Shown here one piece after another: positions 17,784-27,400 of a DNA stretch of 64,000 bases; positions within the stretch are counted from its first letter, which is position 1, and each line of letters starts with the position of its first letter. The stretch is from Prolixibacteraceae bacterium UBA1413 (GTDB lineage: Bacteria > Bacteroidota > Bacteroidia > Bacteroidales > Prolixibacteraceae): positions 1-64,000 of the forward strand of contig DBPT01000015.1 of assembly GCA_002304925.1 (NCBI GenBank). The letters are read 5' to 3'. The notes under the pieces were generated by a model. That model searched no databases. It was not told the origin of the DNA and saw only the letters and a list, made by a program, of their open reading frames with translations. Both the position numbers and the translations under genes were made by a program.

Positions 17784-18296
17784 ATGAAAAACACGATAGT
17801 TTTTTTTCTTTTGTTTTTTGCTTATCACCCGTTTATATCAAAAGGTGAGCTAAAAAACGCTAACAGAAATGCAGTAGAGTTATCTTTTCAGGTAATAAAC
17901 TCAGGCAATTTTAAATTTCCAGATACATTTATCCCGGAATTTGGTTACTCACGCTATTTTGGTAATTATATCAAAATGGGGGCTTATTATCAGCATTACA
18001 CCAATATTTATGAAAATAAAAACAGTTTGTATGGTTTTAAAGCCGGTTTTTTACCTTTTCCCTTGTTTATTAATAATGAAAATTTTAAAAATAGATGGGA
18101 AGCAGAATTAAATTTAAATTACACATATCATGTTGAAAAAGGAGATTATCAGGGCTCTGAAATCATTTATAAGCACAAACGGATTTTTTCAAGGATTGAA
18201 TTAAGCAGAAAAGTATATAACAATTTTTATTTGTTCAGTAATTTGGGAATTTGGAATAATAGTCAAATTCTTATGGGAATTCGTTATAAGTTTTAA
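17784..18296 (+). CDS. Small exported beta-rich protein, probable outer-membrane barrel
   Basis: This 170-residue protein has an N-terminal hydrophobic signal (IVFFLLFFAYHPFIS) and then repeated amphipathic strands rich in Tyr, Phe and Asn (FGYSRYFGNYIKMGAYYQHYTNIY). It ends in MGIRYKF, the terminal aromatic typical of outer-membrane barrels. About eight strands would fit. Not assignable to a named family. It lies between the two DUF4249/receptor pairs. Confidence 0.6.
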   Translation: MKNTIVFFLLFFAYHPFISKGELKNANRNAVELSFQVINSGNFKFPDTFIPEFGYSRYFGNYIKMGAYYQHYTNIYENKNSLYGFKAGFLPFPLFINNENFKNRWEAELNLNYTYHVEKGDYQGSEIIYKHKRIFSRIELSRKVYNNFYLFSNLGIWNNSQILMGIRYKF

Positions 18297-18390
18297 AATA
18301 TTACCTAAATCAAAAGTTCTTTTTAACAGTTTTTGGTGGTGTTTTGAACAGTGATCGCGTTTTTATATGTGTTGAAGTGAAGCTTTAATT

Positions 18391-19338
18391 ATGAGGTATT
18401 TTTTCAGATTATTATTATCGGCTTTGGTGGTTCTCTCATCCTGTCGGAAAGAAATCGAAATAGATTTTCCTGAGATGGAAATAAAACCGGTAGTCAATTG
18501 CCTTTTCTCTCCAAACAACCATTTTAACATAAATATTAGTTTATCGAAGAATTCCATTGATACCTTTACGTACAATGTTGAAAATGCAGAAGTTACAATA
18601 TCAGGAAATGATGGAACTTTTTTTGAATTACAGCATCATGGTGGGGGCAACTATTTATCAGATCAGGCTTTTCCCCAGGCAGGTATTGTATATACCCTGA
18701 AGGTAAATATACCGGATATGGAAAAAGTCAGCGCCACCGGCTCTATTCCCCTGAATTCATCTGTAGTAACCGAAATTGAATCAAAGGCAGGACATAAAAC
18801 TGAAGCAGTTATGGGAACGGGCGAGGAAGCGCGAATACCTGTGCAAAACCTGAAAGTAAAAATTCTACATAACCCGCAGGAAAGTGATTATATGGGACTA
18901 TCAATTGTGCGGTATGCCCTGACCTATCATCAGGTAAATGACAGCATTTTTGTTGTAGAAAACAAAAGTAAATTTTATTATGGCTACCTTAATAGCGACG
19001 ACCCTGCTATTCTTTCAGAAGGATTGGGGAACTTTTATACTTACCAAATGCTGCTGTTTCGCGATATTAACTTTACCGAACAACCGGCAACTGTAAGGTT
19101 CAACGTTGAAAAAGAAAAACCGTCTAAATTCTGGCTCCGTTTTTTCAATTTCTCCCCCGAGGCCTTTCAATATGTTAAGTCGTGGTTTATACACGAATAC
19201 ACACAGGATTACGACTTCTGGGAGGTTTACGAACCGCAGCCGCTCTATTCCAATATCGAAAACGGGTATGGTATTTTTGCCGGTTACTCCATGCAACTGT
19301 ACGAAGTTTACCCCGATTCAACCTTAACCTTCGAATAA
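18391..19338 (+). CDS. DUF4249 lipoprotein (second pair)
   Basis: This 315-residue lipoprotein has signal VVLSSCRKEIEIDFPEME and the family core KPVVNCLFSPNNHFNINISL, 'VENAEVTISGNDG' and 'YTLKVNIPDMEKVSATGSIP'. Its stop overlaps the next gene's start (TAATG), so it is co-translated with the receptor. It ends with 'YSNIENGYGIFAGYS', matching 'YSNVEGGYGIFAAYN' in the first pair, so the two are clear paralogues. Confidence 0.85.
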   Translation: MRYFFRLLLSALVVLSSCRKEIEIDFPEMEIKPVVNCLFSPNNHFNINISLSKNSIDTFTYNVENAEVTISGNDGTFFELQHHGGGNYLSDQAFPQAGIVYTLKVNIPDMEKVSATGSIPLNSSVVTEIESKAGHKTEAVMGTGEEARIPVQNLKVKILHNPQESDYMGLSIVRYALTYHQVNDSIFVVENKSKFYYGYLNSDDPAILSEGLGNFYTYQMLLFRDINFTEQPATVRFNVEKEKPSKFWLRFFNFSPEAFQYVKSWFIHEYTQDYDFWEVYEPQPLYSNIENGYGIFAGYSMQLYEVYPDSTLTFE

Positions 19339-21695
19339 TGGTCAGGAATTTATGTATATTGGCTTTGGTGTTAATTTCCATGCTGTCTTACAGCCAGCAA
19401 AAATATACCATCAACGGGCTGGTGCGCGATAAATCCACTGGCGAACCGTTGATAGGCGCCAATGTACTGGTTTCGCCGGGAGGCTTCGGTTCAGGCACCG
19501 ATGCTTACGGGTTTTACAGCATTGTAGCCGTACAATCCTCTGTAATGCTGAAAGCCAGCCATGTAGGATACAAACCTTTTCAACAAACACTGAACCTGAC
19601 CGGCAATTTACGTTTCGATATTTTACTGGAACCCGGACTGGAACTTGCTGAAGTGGAAGTAACTGCTACACGCCGGGTAGAAGAACGACTGGAACTTGGA
19701 ATGACAGAGATTACGGCAGCACAGGTAAAACAACTGCCCATGCTGGGCGAACCCGATGTGCTGAAAGCCATGCAACTGCTTCCCGGCGTGCAGGGAGGCG
19801 CCGATGGCCGCAGCGGGCTGTACGTGCGCGGCGGCAGCCCCGACCAAAACCTGTTTATGCTCGACGGAACACCCATATATTATGTAAATCACCTCGGGGG
19901 TTTTGTGTCGGTTTTTCATCCCGATATCCTGAAAAACATCAAACTCTTCAAAGGCGGTTTTCCGGCACGGTTTGGGGGAAGGTTGTCGTCGGTGGTTGAT
20001 TTACGCATGAAGGAAGGGAACAAAAAGGAATTCCAGGGCAGCTACGGCATTGGGCTGATTTCGGGCGATGTAACGCTGGAAGGCCCCATGAAAACCGACA
20101 AAACCTCGTTTATTGTTTCGGCACGCCGCGTTTGGGCCGACCTGCTGCTGCGGCCCGCTACCAAAATCGCCTTTCAACACGCTTCGATGGGATACAATTT
20201 TTACGACTTCTTCGGGAAAATAAGCCACGAAGCAGATGCCCGAAACCGGTTTTATTTCAGTCTGTACGGGGGCGACGACCGGTTGGGTTTCTTTTTTAAT
20301 ATCCGCGAAGACAAAATCCGCAGCAACGCCCGGTACATTTGGGGAAACGTGCTTTCAACCCTGCGGTGGAACCACATTCACAATGCCCGGTTAAACAGCG
20401 ATGTTACCTTGCTTTACACCCGCTACCGTTATATAAACGACCTGTTTTTTAAAGAAAAAGATATTAAAGGAAACAACCTGTATTCCACCGGCGTGAACGA
20501 TTTTGGCCTGAAAGCCGACTACAACTGGCGGCTGGCAAAAAATTACACAGCCCGGTTTGGCGGAGGGGTTTCGGGCAATTGGTTTGTACCGGGAAAAATC
20601 TGCAACACTGTTACCCAAAACGGAGAAAAAACCACTGAAACCATTGGTGCCCAAAACCGCACTAATGCACTAAACACTTATGTTTATGCCGAGAATGAAT
20701 TTGCACCTTTTAAGTGGTTCTCTTTTAATGCAGGAATGCGGCTGGTTAATTTCAGGGTTGGCGGCAAAAACTATTTTTCGGCAGAGCCCCGGTTTCTTTC
20801 AGCTTTTAATTTGGGAAAAACCGGCGCCATAAAGTTTGGATATACCCACATGATGCAGCCGGTGCACATGCTCACTTTCTCGGGGACAGCTTTCCCCACC
20901 GATATCTGGCTGCCGTCAACTCCTGAAATTCCCCCGGGCCTGGCAACCCAGTTTTCAGTCGGGTACTCAAAATCCTTGGACAACGGAGCATACGAACTGA
21001 GCCTGGAACTTTACAAAAAGGAGATGAAACAACTGGTTGATGTAAAAGGGGGCGTCCCATTGGTAAATACCCTGCCCTGGGAACAAAATGTGGAAAAAAA
21101 CGGTACCGGAAAATCGGAAGGACTTGAACTTTTCCTGCAAAAAAAACAGGGCAGCACCACCGGCTGGATAAGTTATACCTGGTCGAAAGCCGACCGCCTG
21201 TTCCAAAACCTGAACAACGGCAAACCCTATCCGTTTAAATACGACCGCCGCCACGATTTTTCCATCGTGTTTAACCGTGAACTTTCCCGGAACCTCGATT
21301 TTTCGGCTACATGGATTTATGGAAGCGGTTACCCGACTACTTTGTACAACGGAGTTTACCAGGCCATTCAGCCCAAAGGGTTTATAGAATCACCAACCGA
21401 TATACCTTTTGATATGGGTTATCACGAGGCCGCGTTGTATCCGGGCAAAAACTGGCTGCGCATGCGCGACTACCACCGGCTCGATTTGGGGTTCAATTTC
21501 AGAAAAGAAAGAAAAAACAAAAAGGGGAAAAACCAGGAACGTATCTGGACATTTGGTGTTTACAATGCATACAACAGGCAAAATGCCGTTTTTTATTACT
21601 TTTCCAATAACGGACAATCCGATGCACCGGTTAAACTTTACCAGCAAAGCGGATTTCCCATTATACCAAGCATAAAATATTCGGTGAAATTTTAA
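19338..21695 (+). CDS. TonB-dependent outer-membrane receptor (second pair)
   Basis: This 785-residue receptor starts at the ATG in TAATG at 19338, which gives a good signal peptide (LALVLISMLSYSQQ). An in-frame ATG further upstream at 19182 lies inside the DUF4249 gene and is not used. Domains: carboxypeptidase-like (INGLVRDKSTGEPLIGANV), plug (YVRGGSPDQNLFMLDGTPIYY, ARFGGRLSSVVDLRMKEG) and a barrel ending KYSVKF. It shares long identical motifs with the 14838 receptor but has a less AT-rich coding sequence, suggesting an older duplication or separate sources. Confidence 0.9.
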   Translation: MVRNLCILALVLISMLSYSQQKYTINGLVRDKSTGEPLIGANVLVSPGGFGSGTDAYGFYSIVAVQSSVMLKASHVGYKPFQQTLNLTGNLRFDILLEPGLELAEVEVTATRRVEERLELGMTEITAAQVKQLPMLGEPDVLKAMQLLPGVQGGADGRSGLYVRGGSPDQNLFMLDGTPIYYVNHLGGFVSVFHPDILKNIKLFKGGFPARFGGRLSSVVDLRMKEGNKKEFQGSYGIGLISGDVTLEGPMKTDKTSFIVSARRVWADLLLRPATKIAFQHASMGYNFYDFFGKISHEADARNRFYFSLYGGDDRLGFFFNIREDKIRSNARYIWGNVLSTLRWNHIHNARLNSDVTLLYTRYRYINDLFFKEKDIKGNNLYSTGVNDFGLKADYNWRLAKNYTARFGGGVSGNWFVPGKICNTVTQNGEKTTETIGAQNRTNALNTYVYAENEFAPFKWFSFNAGMRLVNFRVGGKNYFSAEPRFLSAFNLGKTGAIKFGYTHMMQPVHMLTFSGTAFPTDIWLPSTPEIPPGLATQFSVGYSKSLDNGAYELSLELYKKEMKQLVDVKGGVPLVNTLPWEQNVEKNGTGKSEGLELFLQKKQGSTTGWISYTWSKADRLFQNLNNGKPYPFKYDRRHDFSIVFNRELSRNLDFSATWIYGSGYPTTLYNGVYQAIQPKGFIESPTDIPFDMGYHEAALYPGKNWLRMRDYHRLDLGFNFRKERKNKKGKNQERIWTFGVYNAYNRQNAVFYYFSNNGQSDAPVKLYQQSGFPIIPSIKYSVKF

Positions 21696-21724
21696 AAATA
21701 TAGTCAGTTCTGATAAGCATATTT

Positions 21725-21765
21725 TTCCTGACTTCTGACGTTTAGTGCGGTAGCAATTTCCATTT
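21725..21765. repeat. Direct repeat B, right copy
   Basis: Identical by eye to 12047-12087. Its last ten bases (ATTTCCATTT) overlap the start of repeat A, so the right boundary reads B-A. Confidence 0.8.
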
Positions 21766-21795
21766 CTTAACCTTTTATGATATATACGGTCCCTT
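21756..21795. repeat. Direct repeat A, right copy (true fic 3' end)
   Basis: It overlaps the last codons and stop of the fic gene (21767 onward). Together with 12009-12048 it brackets about 9.7 kb. Recombination between the two A copies would delete the block and leave a single intact fic end. Confidence 0.8.
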
Positions 21796-22450
21796 TGTTC
21801 TTTCCTGCTGAGTCGATGAACTGTTCCTTTTTCAGGTATTGGAGGTCTTTTTTCAGCGTATTGACGGAAATGCCGGGCATAAACTTCACCAGATCACCCA
21901 GCCTTACAGGCTGCGCTTCCCCGATAAATACCCTGATCTTCTTTTGCCGTTCATTCAGGTAACCACCTTTAACCCTGAAAACATCATACTTCCTTTCCAG
22001 TCGTTGAATCATTTCTTTCAGTGAATCCAGAAAAAACAACATCCAGGAATTGATCAGTTCATTACCGGTGCTCCTGTTTTTCTCTCCTTCCATCAATGCT
22101 TCGTAATAGCTCTTTTTCTTTTTCTCAATCAGACTTTCAAAAGAGACATATGAAACAAACTTATAACCCGATTGAAGTAAAAGAAGGTTTGTCAGCAATC
22201 TTGAAAGTCTCCCGTTGCCGTCCTGAAAAGGGTGAATGGACAAAAATTCATAAATGAACAGTCCGATTACTACCAACGGATGAATTTCACCCGATTTCAG
22301 ATGAGCAATAGTCCAATCAATTAATTCTGACATTTCCTTTTCCACCAGGTGAGGCTCAGTCGTATTGAAAATTACTTTCTGAGTACCATCCGGATAATTG
22401 GCAACCACCTTGTTGGGAAGATTTTTATATTTACCCATAAACAATATCAA
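21767..22450 (-). CDS. Fic-domain protein, N-terminal part missing or short form
   Basis: This 227-residue protein carries the Fic AMP-transferase motif HPFQDGNGRLSR (about residues 72-83), followed by helices and a C-terminal winged helix (LGDLVKFMPGISVNTLKKDLQYL). Fic enzymes transfer AMP or similar groups to protein hydroxyls. Usual relatives of this class have about 370 residues with an N-terminal Fic_N domain and an inhibitory (S/T)xxxE(G/N) helix; that part is absent here. The frame starts at MILFMGKYKN with no good homology upstream, so this may be a 5'-truncated gene. Its 3' end is the site where the inserted block begins. Confidence 0.7.
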   Translation of the reverse strand: MILFMGKYKNLPNKVVANYPDGTQKVIFNTTEPHLVEKEMSELIDWTIAHLKSGEIHPLVVIGLFIYEFLSIHPFQDGNGRLSRLLTNLLLLQSGYKFVSYVSFESLIEKKKKSYYEALMEGEKNRSTGNELINSWMLFFLDSLKEMIQRLERKYDVFRVKGGYLNERQKKIRVFIGEAQPVRLGDLVKFMPGISVNTLKKDLQYLKKEQFIDSAGKNKGTVYIIKG

Positions 22451-22764
22451 TAATATTTACGGGTTACACCCACCATACGGCTTCCGTAATCAATGACAAA
22501 CCAGGCAGTCTCGTTCCAGGGCTTCCGGAATGAACTCCGTTTATTATCTTAAAACAATCCATACCTGACAGGGAAAAAATTCAGGATCAGGGAATGTTCG
22601 GATAAAAGCGGGGGGAAGCTTACCCTGCACAGGAGCCATCATACCATCATAACAGCCTGAGTGTCAGTTTTATGGTCCCCAAGGAGAAGAACGGAAAGCC
22701 ATTCAGGTTGTTTGACCGGAATGGTCTTTGGCATTGTTATCTGGAGTTTGACGAAGAGGGAAGG
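22451..22764. other. Gap with two short coding-like tails
   Basis: No intact gene. On the minus strand just upstream of fic a frame reads PWNETAWFVIDYGSRMVGVT, then RKYY and stop; on the plus strand a frame ends LFDRNGLWHCYLEFDEEGRL and stop near 22770. Both look like C-terminal remnants of genes I cannot name. Confidence 0.35.
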
Positions 22765-24135
22765 CTATAAAGCCTCCAGGTGTGCAGTGAAATGCCTCAG
22801 GAGCGGCGTTTCAAATGTGATCCGGTAACCCCGGAGTTGATCCCTTTTCCGGAAAACTTCGATAATCATCTCGCAAACATAGTCGATATGGCTCTGGGTG
22901 TAGACTCTTCGAGGGATTGCCAGCCTGACCAGTTCCATGGGAGGAGCCACATGGTTACCCTGTTCATCTTTCTTGCCGAACATCAGGGAGCCAATCTCCA
23001 CGCCGCGAATCCCGCCTTCTATATAGAGCGCGTTGGCCAGCGCCACCCCGGGCAGTTCCGCCGGCGGAATCTGCGGAAGAAAAGCTTTCGCGTCAAGGTA
23101 CACCGCATGGCCTCCCGTGGGAAGGATCATTGGCACCCCCGCAGCCGTCAGTTTTTCACCCATGTATTCGATACTCCGGATACGGTAGCGCAGGTAATCC
23201 TCTTCCAGAACCTCCTCCAGTCCCTGCGCCATGGCCTCCAGATCACGGCCCGCCAGTCCGCCGTAGGTAGGAAAACCTTCCGTGATGATCAGCAGGTTCC
23301 GTGCCGCCAGGGCCAGCGCCTCGTCATTCATGGCCAGGAAACCCCCGATATTGACCAGGGCATCCTTCTTGGCGCTCATGGTGCAGCCGTCGGCCAGGGC
23401 GAAAATCTCCCGGGCGATCTCTTCCACCGTTTTGTCTTTATAACCCTCCTCCCGGGTCTTGATGAACCAGGCGTTCTCGGCAAAGCGGCAGGCATCGATG
23501 AAAAAGCGGATGCCATATTTACGGCAGATGGCCGCGGTCTCCCGCAGGTTCCCAAGCGAAACCGGCTGCCCCCCGCCCGAATTGTTGGTGATGGTCATCA
23601 CGCACATCGGGATGTTTTCGGCTCCCCTTTTCAGGATATACGCTTCCAGGGCTTCGGTATCCATGTTGCCTTTGAAAGGAGCGATCAGGTGGGGGATCTT
23701 GCCTTCCGGAGTCAGAAAATCGAGGGCTTCGGCACCCGAGTACTCCACATTGGCGCGCGTCGTATCAAAAAAGGTGTTGCTCACGAAACTCTTCCCTTTT
23801 CCACCCAGGATGGTGAAGATGATTTTCTCGGCCGCCCTCCCCTGGTGCGTCGGAATGATGTGTCTGTATCCGGTGATCCTTTCAGCCACCTCTTTGAAAC
23901 GGTAAAAGCTTTTCGACCCCGCATATGACTCGTCGCCGTTCATGATGCCCGCCCACTGCCGGGAGCTCATGGCCGCTGTCCCGCTGTCGGTCAGCAGGTC
24001 AATCAGAACCTTGTCTGCATCGACCAGGAAAAGGTTGTTCCGGGCTTCTTTGAGTATCTCTTTACGCTCTGAACGGGTGGTAAAGGTCAGCGGTTCCACC
24101 GACTTGATCCTGAAGGGTTCAATGATTACAGCCAT
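22765..24135 (-). CDS. tnaA: Tryptophanase (tryptophan indole-lyase)
   Basis: This 456-residue PLP enzyme cleaves L-tryptophan to indole, pyruvate and ammonia. It has family marks EPFRIKSVEP, LLTDSGTAAMS, PTHQGRAAE, ITNNSGGGQPVS, DACRFAENAWFIK, the PLP-lysine box MSAKKDALVN (about residue 254) and IPRRVYTQSH. Two positions separate it from tyrosine phenol-lyase: FFDTT has Asp where the phenol-lyase has Thr, and GVEIGSL lacks the phenol-lyase arginine (SMERG). Both favour tryptophanase. No tnaC-like leader or permease lies next to it. Confidence 0.85.
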   Translation of the reverse strand: MAVIIEPFRIKSVEPLTFTTRSERKEILKEARNNLFLVDADKVLIDLLTDSGTAAMSSRQWAGIMNGDESYAGSKSFYRFKEVAERITGYRHIIPTHQGRAAEKIIFTILGGKGKSFVSNTFFDTTRANVEYSGAEALDFLTPEGKIPHLIAPFKGNMDTEALEAYILKRGAENIPMCVMTITNNSGGGQPVSLGNLRETAAICRKYGIRFFIDACRFAENAWFIKTREEGYKDKTVEEIAREIFALADGCTMSAKKDALVNIGGFLAMNDEALALAARNLLIITEGFPTYGGLAGRDLEAMAQGLEEVLEEDYLRYRIRSIEYMGEKLTAAGVPMILPTGGHAVYLDAKAFLPQIPPAELPGVALANALYIEGGIRGVEIGSLMFGKKDEQGNHVAPPMELVRLAIPRRVYTQSHIDYVCEMIIEVFRKRDQLRGYRITFETPLLRHFTAHLEAL

Positions 24136-24452
24136 AGAAAAGGTTTTACAGGTTTTCCGGTTTATTGAAACTCCCCGCCGCAGAGCAGCGGGGAATCCGA
24201 TTCCGTCAAGGACTTCTTTATTGTCTCGCTCGCTATCCCTGCGGCAGAGCCGACGGGGAAACGAATCCCGGAAAACCGGGATGAGTTCGACGGATTTCAG
24301 TACCGGATCAGCAATAAGCTGAGACCAGGCATTAATGCTTACCTCAACAAAGAACGGATATAGTCAATTCACTCGACGGAATTCAGAGCTTAAAAATAGT
24401 CGATTGCCCTCTATTTTGCAACTTTGAATCAAAGATAGATCATAAAGACAGG
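24136..24452. other. Gap with split copy of a 65-bp repeat
   Basis: No gene. From 24164 to 24293 there is a repeat shared in inverted orientation with 27528-27592, here split by about 65 inserted bases. The remaining sequence to 24452 is unremarkable. Confidence 0.6.
24164..24293. repeat. Inverted repeat flanking the CE15-GH78 gene, left copy (interrupted)
   Basis: It begins ATTGAAACTCCCCGCCGCAG and ends GGGATGAGTTCGACGG. The central part is interrupted by unrelated sequence. It contains the TCCCGG-TTTT-CCGGGA hairpin (read on the minus strand). A further fragment of the same repeat is at 44958-44979. Confidence 0.7.
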
Positions 24453-27400
24453 TCATTGTATCACGGTAACTTCCCCGGGGGCGACCACCCGGGTATCGAT
24501 GGTGCCGTCGGCCAGGCGGGAGTGTTTCACCCGAACCACCCCGTAGGGCGTCGGAAAGCTCCCCTCCACCCATTCCAGATGACCCAGGTGAGGTTCTATC
24601 TTCAGGGCTTTGCATCCCGGCTCCACGATTTTAATGCCCAGAACATTTTCCGAGAGCCAGGCAGTCACCCCTGAAGCCCAGCCGTGGCATAGGCTGTGGC
24701 GGTAGCTGGGGTAACAGTAAGCCCCGAAAGAACCGTGGATATCGTTCTTCCCCTCCACGGGAAATTCATCGATCCGGGTGGAATTTGACATCCATTCCAC
24801 GTTGAAATCCTCCCAGAAGGATGTGGCTCCCATGTCAAGCATCCCGCCCCAGTAGGCATTGATGATGTCAAGTGCCTCGTCGTGCATTCCCGCCAGGCCG
24901 AGGGCGTCGAGCATGTAAAGACCGTAGAAGGTGGAAAAACGTTTGGGACCGTCGACGGCCACCACCTGGCGACAGGCTTCCGTGGGATCCATTAATCCAG
25001 CCACGGCCATCAGCGCCGCCGCCTGTTTGAGGCCGTTGTGGCCCATCACCTTCCGGTTGAGTTTGGCGATGGCATTCTCGCACTTTGCTGCTGATGCCGG
25101 GTTCTCCAATATTCTGCATATCTCCCCCGCATCTTTCAGGGCCCATACCAGCAACCCCCGGTAACCGGCTTCCACCCCCTCCACATTGGGCGTGGAGGGC
25201 CAGTCAAGAAACCGGAATTTGCTCAGGGTCTCTGTTCCGTCCTCCCCTATCTTCGAATCAATAAGATCAATCAACCCCGTGATGTAATCGCTATGACTGC
25301 GCAGAAATGACAGGTCGCCGTTCTGCATGTACCAGTCATGGTGAATGATGAGGTACCACATGGAGTAGGAGCTCATGCCGTTCATCCACTGGGGCAGGGG
25401 GTATTGTTCACAGGCCAGGTCAAGGCTACGGGGTACCACCTCATTATAGCCGAAGACCCGGGTGATGGTTTTCAGCTCGGGATGAAAATCACCCAGCCAT
25501 ACCAGCCGGTCGCGTTTGATGCCATCCCAGAGGTATTCCTGCATGTTGAGGTGGGTAGTGTAGGCCCCCGTCATCCAGATGGCGTCGAGCCGCGGATCGC
25601 TGCTGTGAAAGGAGCCCAGGTATTCAAGGTCACGGTAACGGAATATGGCCCTGGCTTCTTTCAGGTTGATGGTGGTGTTTGGCTGCAGCAGGTCGATCCG
25701 GACGAAGCGGAAACCGCTATTTCCGATTTCGATGAGCCCCGACCGGGGGATCTCCATGACGATGTCGCGCTTAGCATGGTCATCAGTCGAAAAACCCATG
25801 AGCCAATCAGAATTCCAGGTATTGCTGTTTGCCTCGCCCACCGATTCCCCAAATCGGATCCGCACCAGGGAGGGTTCCCGGCGCGAGGATCCCCCCATGA
25901 CCAGTTGCAACCCGCCGTGCAACTCCCTCCCATAGTCAAGCAGAATGGAAGCGGTATCTTTGTCCGTAGTGGTCATCGCACAAAATACCGACCTTTGTGT
26001 CATCTCCGACTGGCTGTTACCGGGATTCAGAAGCACTTCCCGGTTTCTGATTCTCTCCCCTGTGGGATCTGAAGTCCACATCACCCGCACCGGTGAAATA
26101 AAGGTTCGCTTCATTTGGTCGTCGGCAGCCACAACCCCCTGGCTGAATTGGGGGGGCAGGCTGGTTTCGGAGAAGTGTTTTTTCATGTAACGGATAAATA
26201 CCGTATAGTCCTCAGGAAGGGTCCCATGGTCGCCGGCATGCATGGTATACCCCAACCGGGAGAGCAGGGGGATGCCCGCGGGAGGAAATTCCTCTGCCTC
26301 CGGCACGGATTGGCCGAGCAACTGATAGACAGGTCCAGCCGCTTTGGCCGCCAAAAATTCCCCTTTGGGATCGGCCCAGAGGTCGCTGTCGCCGGTCTGG
26401 AGGAGCAGGGGACGGGGAGCCATCAGGGCGATCAGCATGTGAGCATCGACGGGAGACAACGAGGGATCCCCACCGTAAGAAGCCCAGTTGCCGCAGAACT
26501 GGTAGAAAAAGCGTGAGGGGGCAGTTAAGTGGGCGATGGTCTCCCCGAAATTGCGGCGTGAGAGGGCGGCTCCCCCCTCCCCCGAACAGCTGGCGATCAC
26601 CATCCCGAAGCGGGGATCGCCGGCCCCGGCCCACAAAACCGTCTTCCCCAGGCGGGATATCCCGAACAGGGCCACCCTGCGGCCATCGATCAGGGGGTCG
26701 GTTTCCAGATAGTCCATGGCACAGCTCAATCCCCAGGCCCAGGCGGCTATTGCCCCCCATTCATCCGCTCCCGGCGCTTCCGCCCCAGGCTTCAGAAAAT
26801 AACCCCGGATGCCATGCTTCAGACCATCCGCAAAATCGGGCTCTATGTCACCATAATATATCGTGGCCACGCCGAAACCCTCATCGAGGAACTGCTCCAC
26901 AGGAAGTATGCTTCCCGGCTGGGTCCGCATGACCGGGACCCTCTGGCCTTCCCGGTTCCACATCATGCCTGCCCGCACCCCCGGATCATCGATCGTCAGG
27001 GCATTGGGCAAAAAACTGATGTTGAAGAACAGAGGAACGGGTTTCAGGCTGCCCGCAGGAAGATACATAAGGAGATCAGCCCCGGGACCAGCGGTATCCC
27101 CGGTGAAATGCAGACGAACCTGTTTTCTCAGGGCTTTGCCGTCAAAGGCGAGCGTTCCCTGGTCAAAAACCTCAAAGGTAAGCTTATCCCTTCCCGGGGC
27201 TTGCCCGTACTGATACTCCCTGAAAAGTGCCAGGATTTCCGGACGACGCCGGTCAAACCACACTTCCGGCGTTTCAACGACCTCCCCGTTCCGGAGCTTC
27301 AACAGATCAGGAAGCTCATAGTTTCCGGTGAGCGCCTCTTCATAATTGACGGGGTATCCCGCCACCACCTGCGGGACATTCTGCCCATATAACATTGTTC

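Noticed and set aside
19182..19337. Extended start for the second TonB receptor
   Set aside because: The extension overlaps the end of the DUF4249 gene and hides the signal peptide; the ATG at 19338 in TAATG fits coupling and secretion.
22780..23928. 382-codon plus-strand frame opposite tryptophanase
   Set aside because: Antisense shadow of a well-conserved enzyme gene; composition is Arg/Gly/His-rich without recognisable motifs.
22765..24135. Tyrosine phenol-lyase as identity of the PLP lyase
   Set aside because: The position that is Thr in the phenol-lyase is Asp here (FFDTT) and the phenol-binding arginine region reads GVEIGS, both as in tryptophanase.
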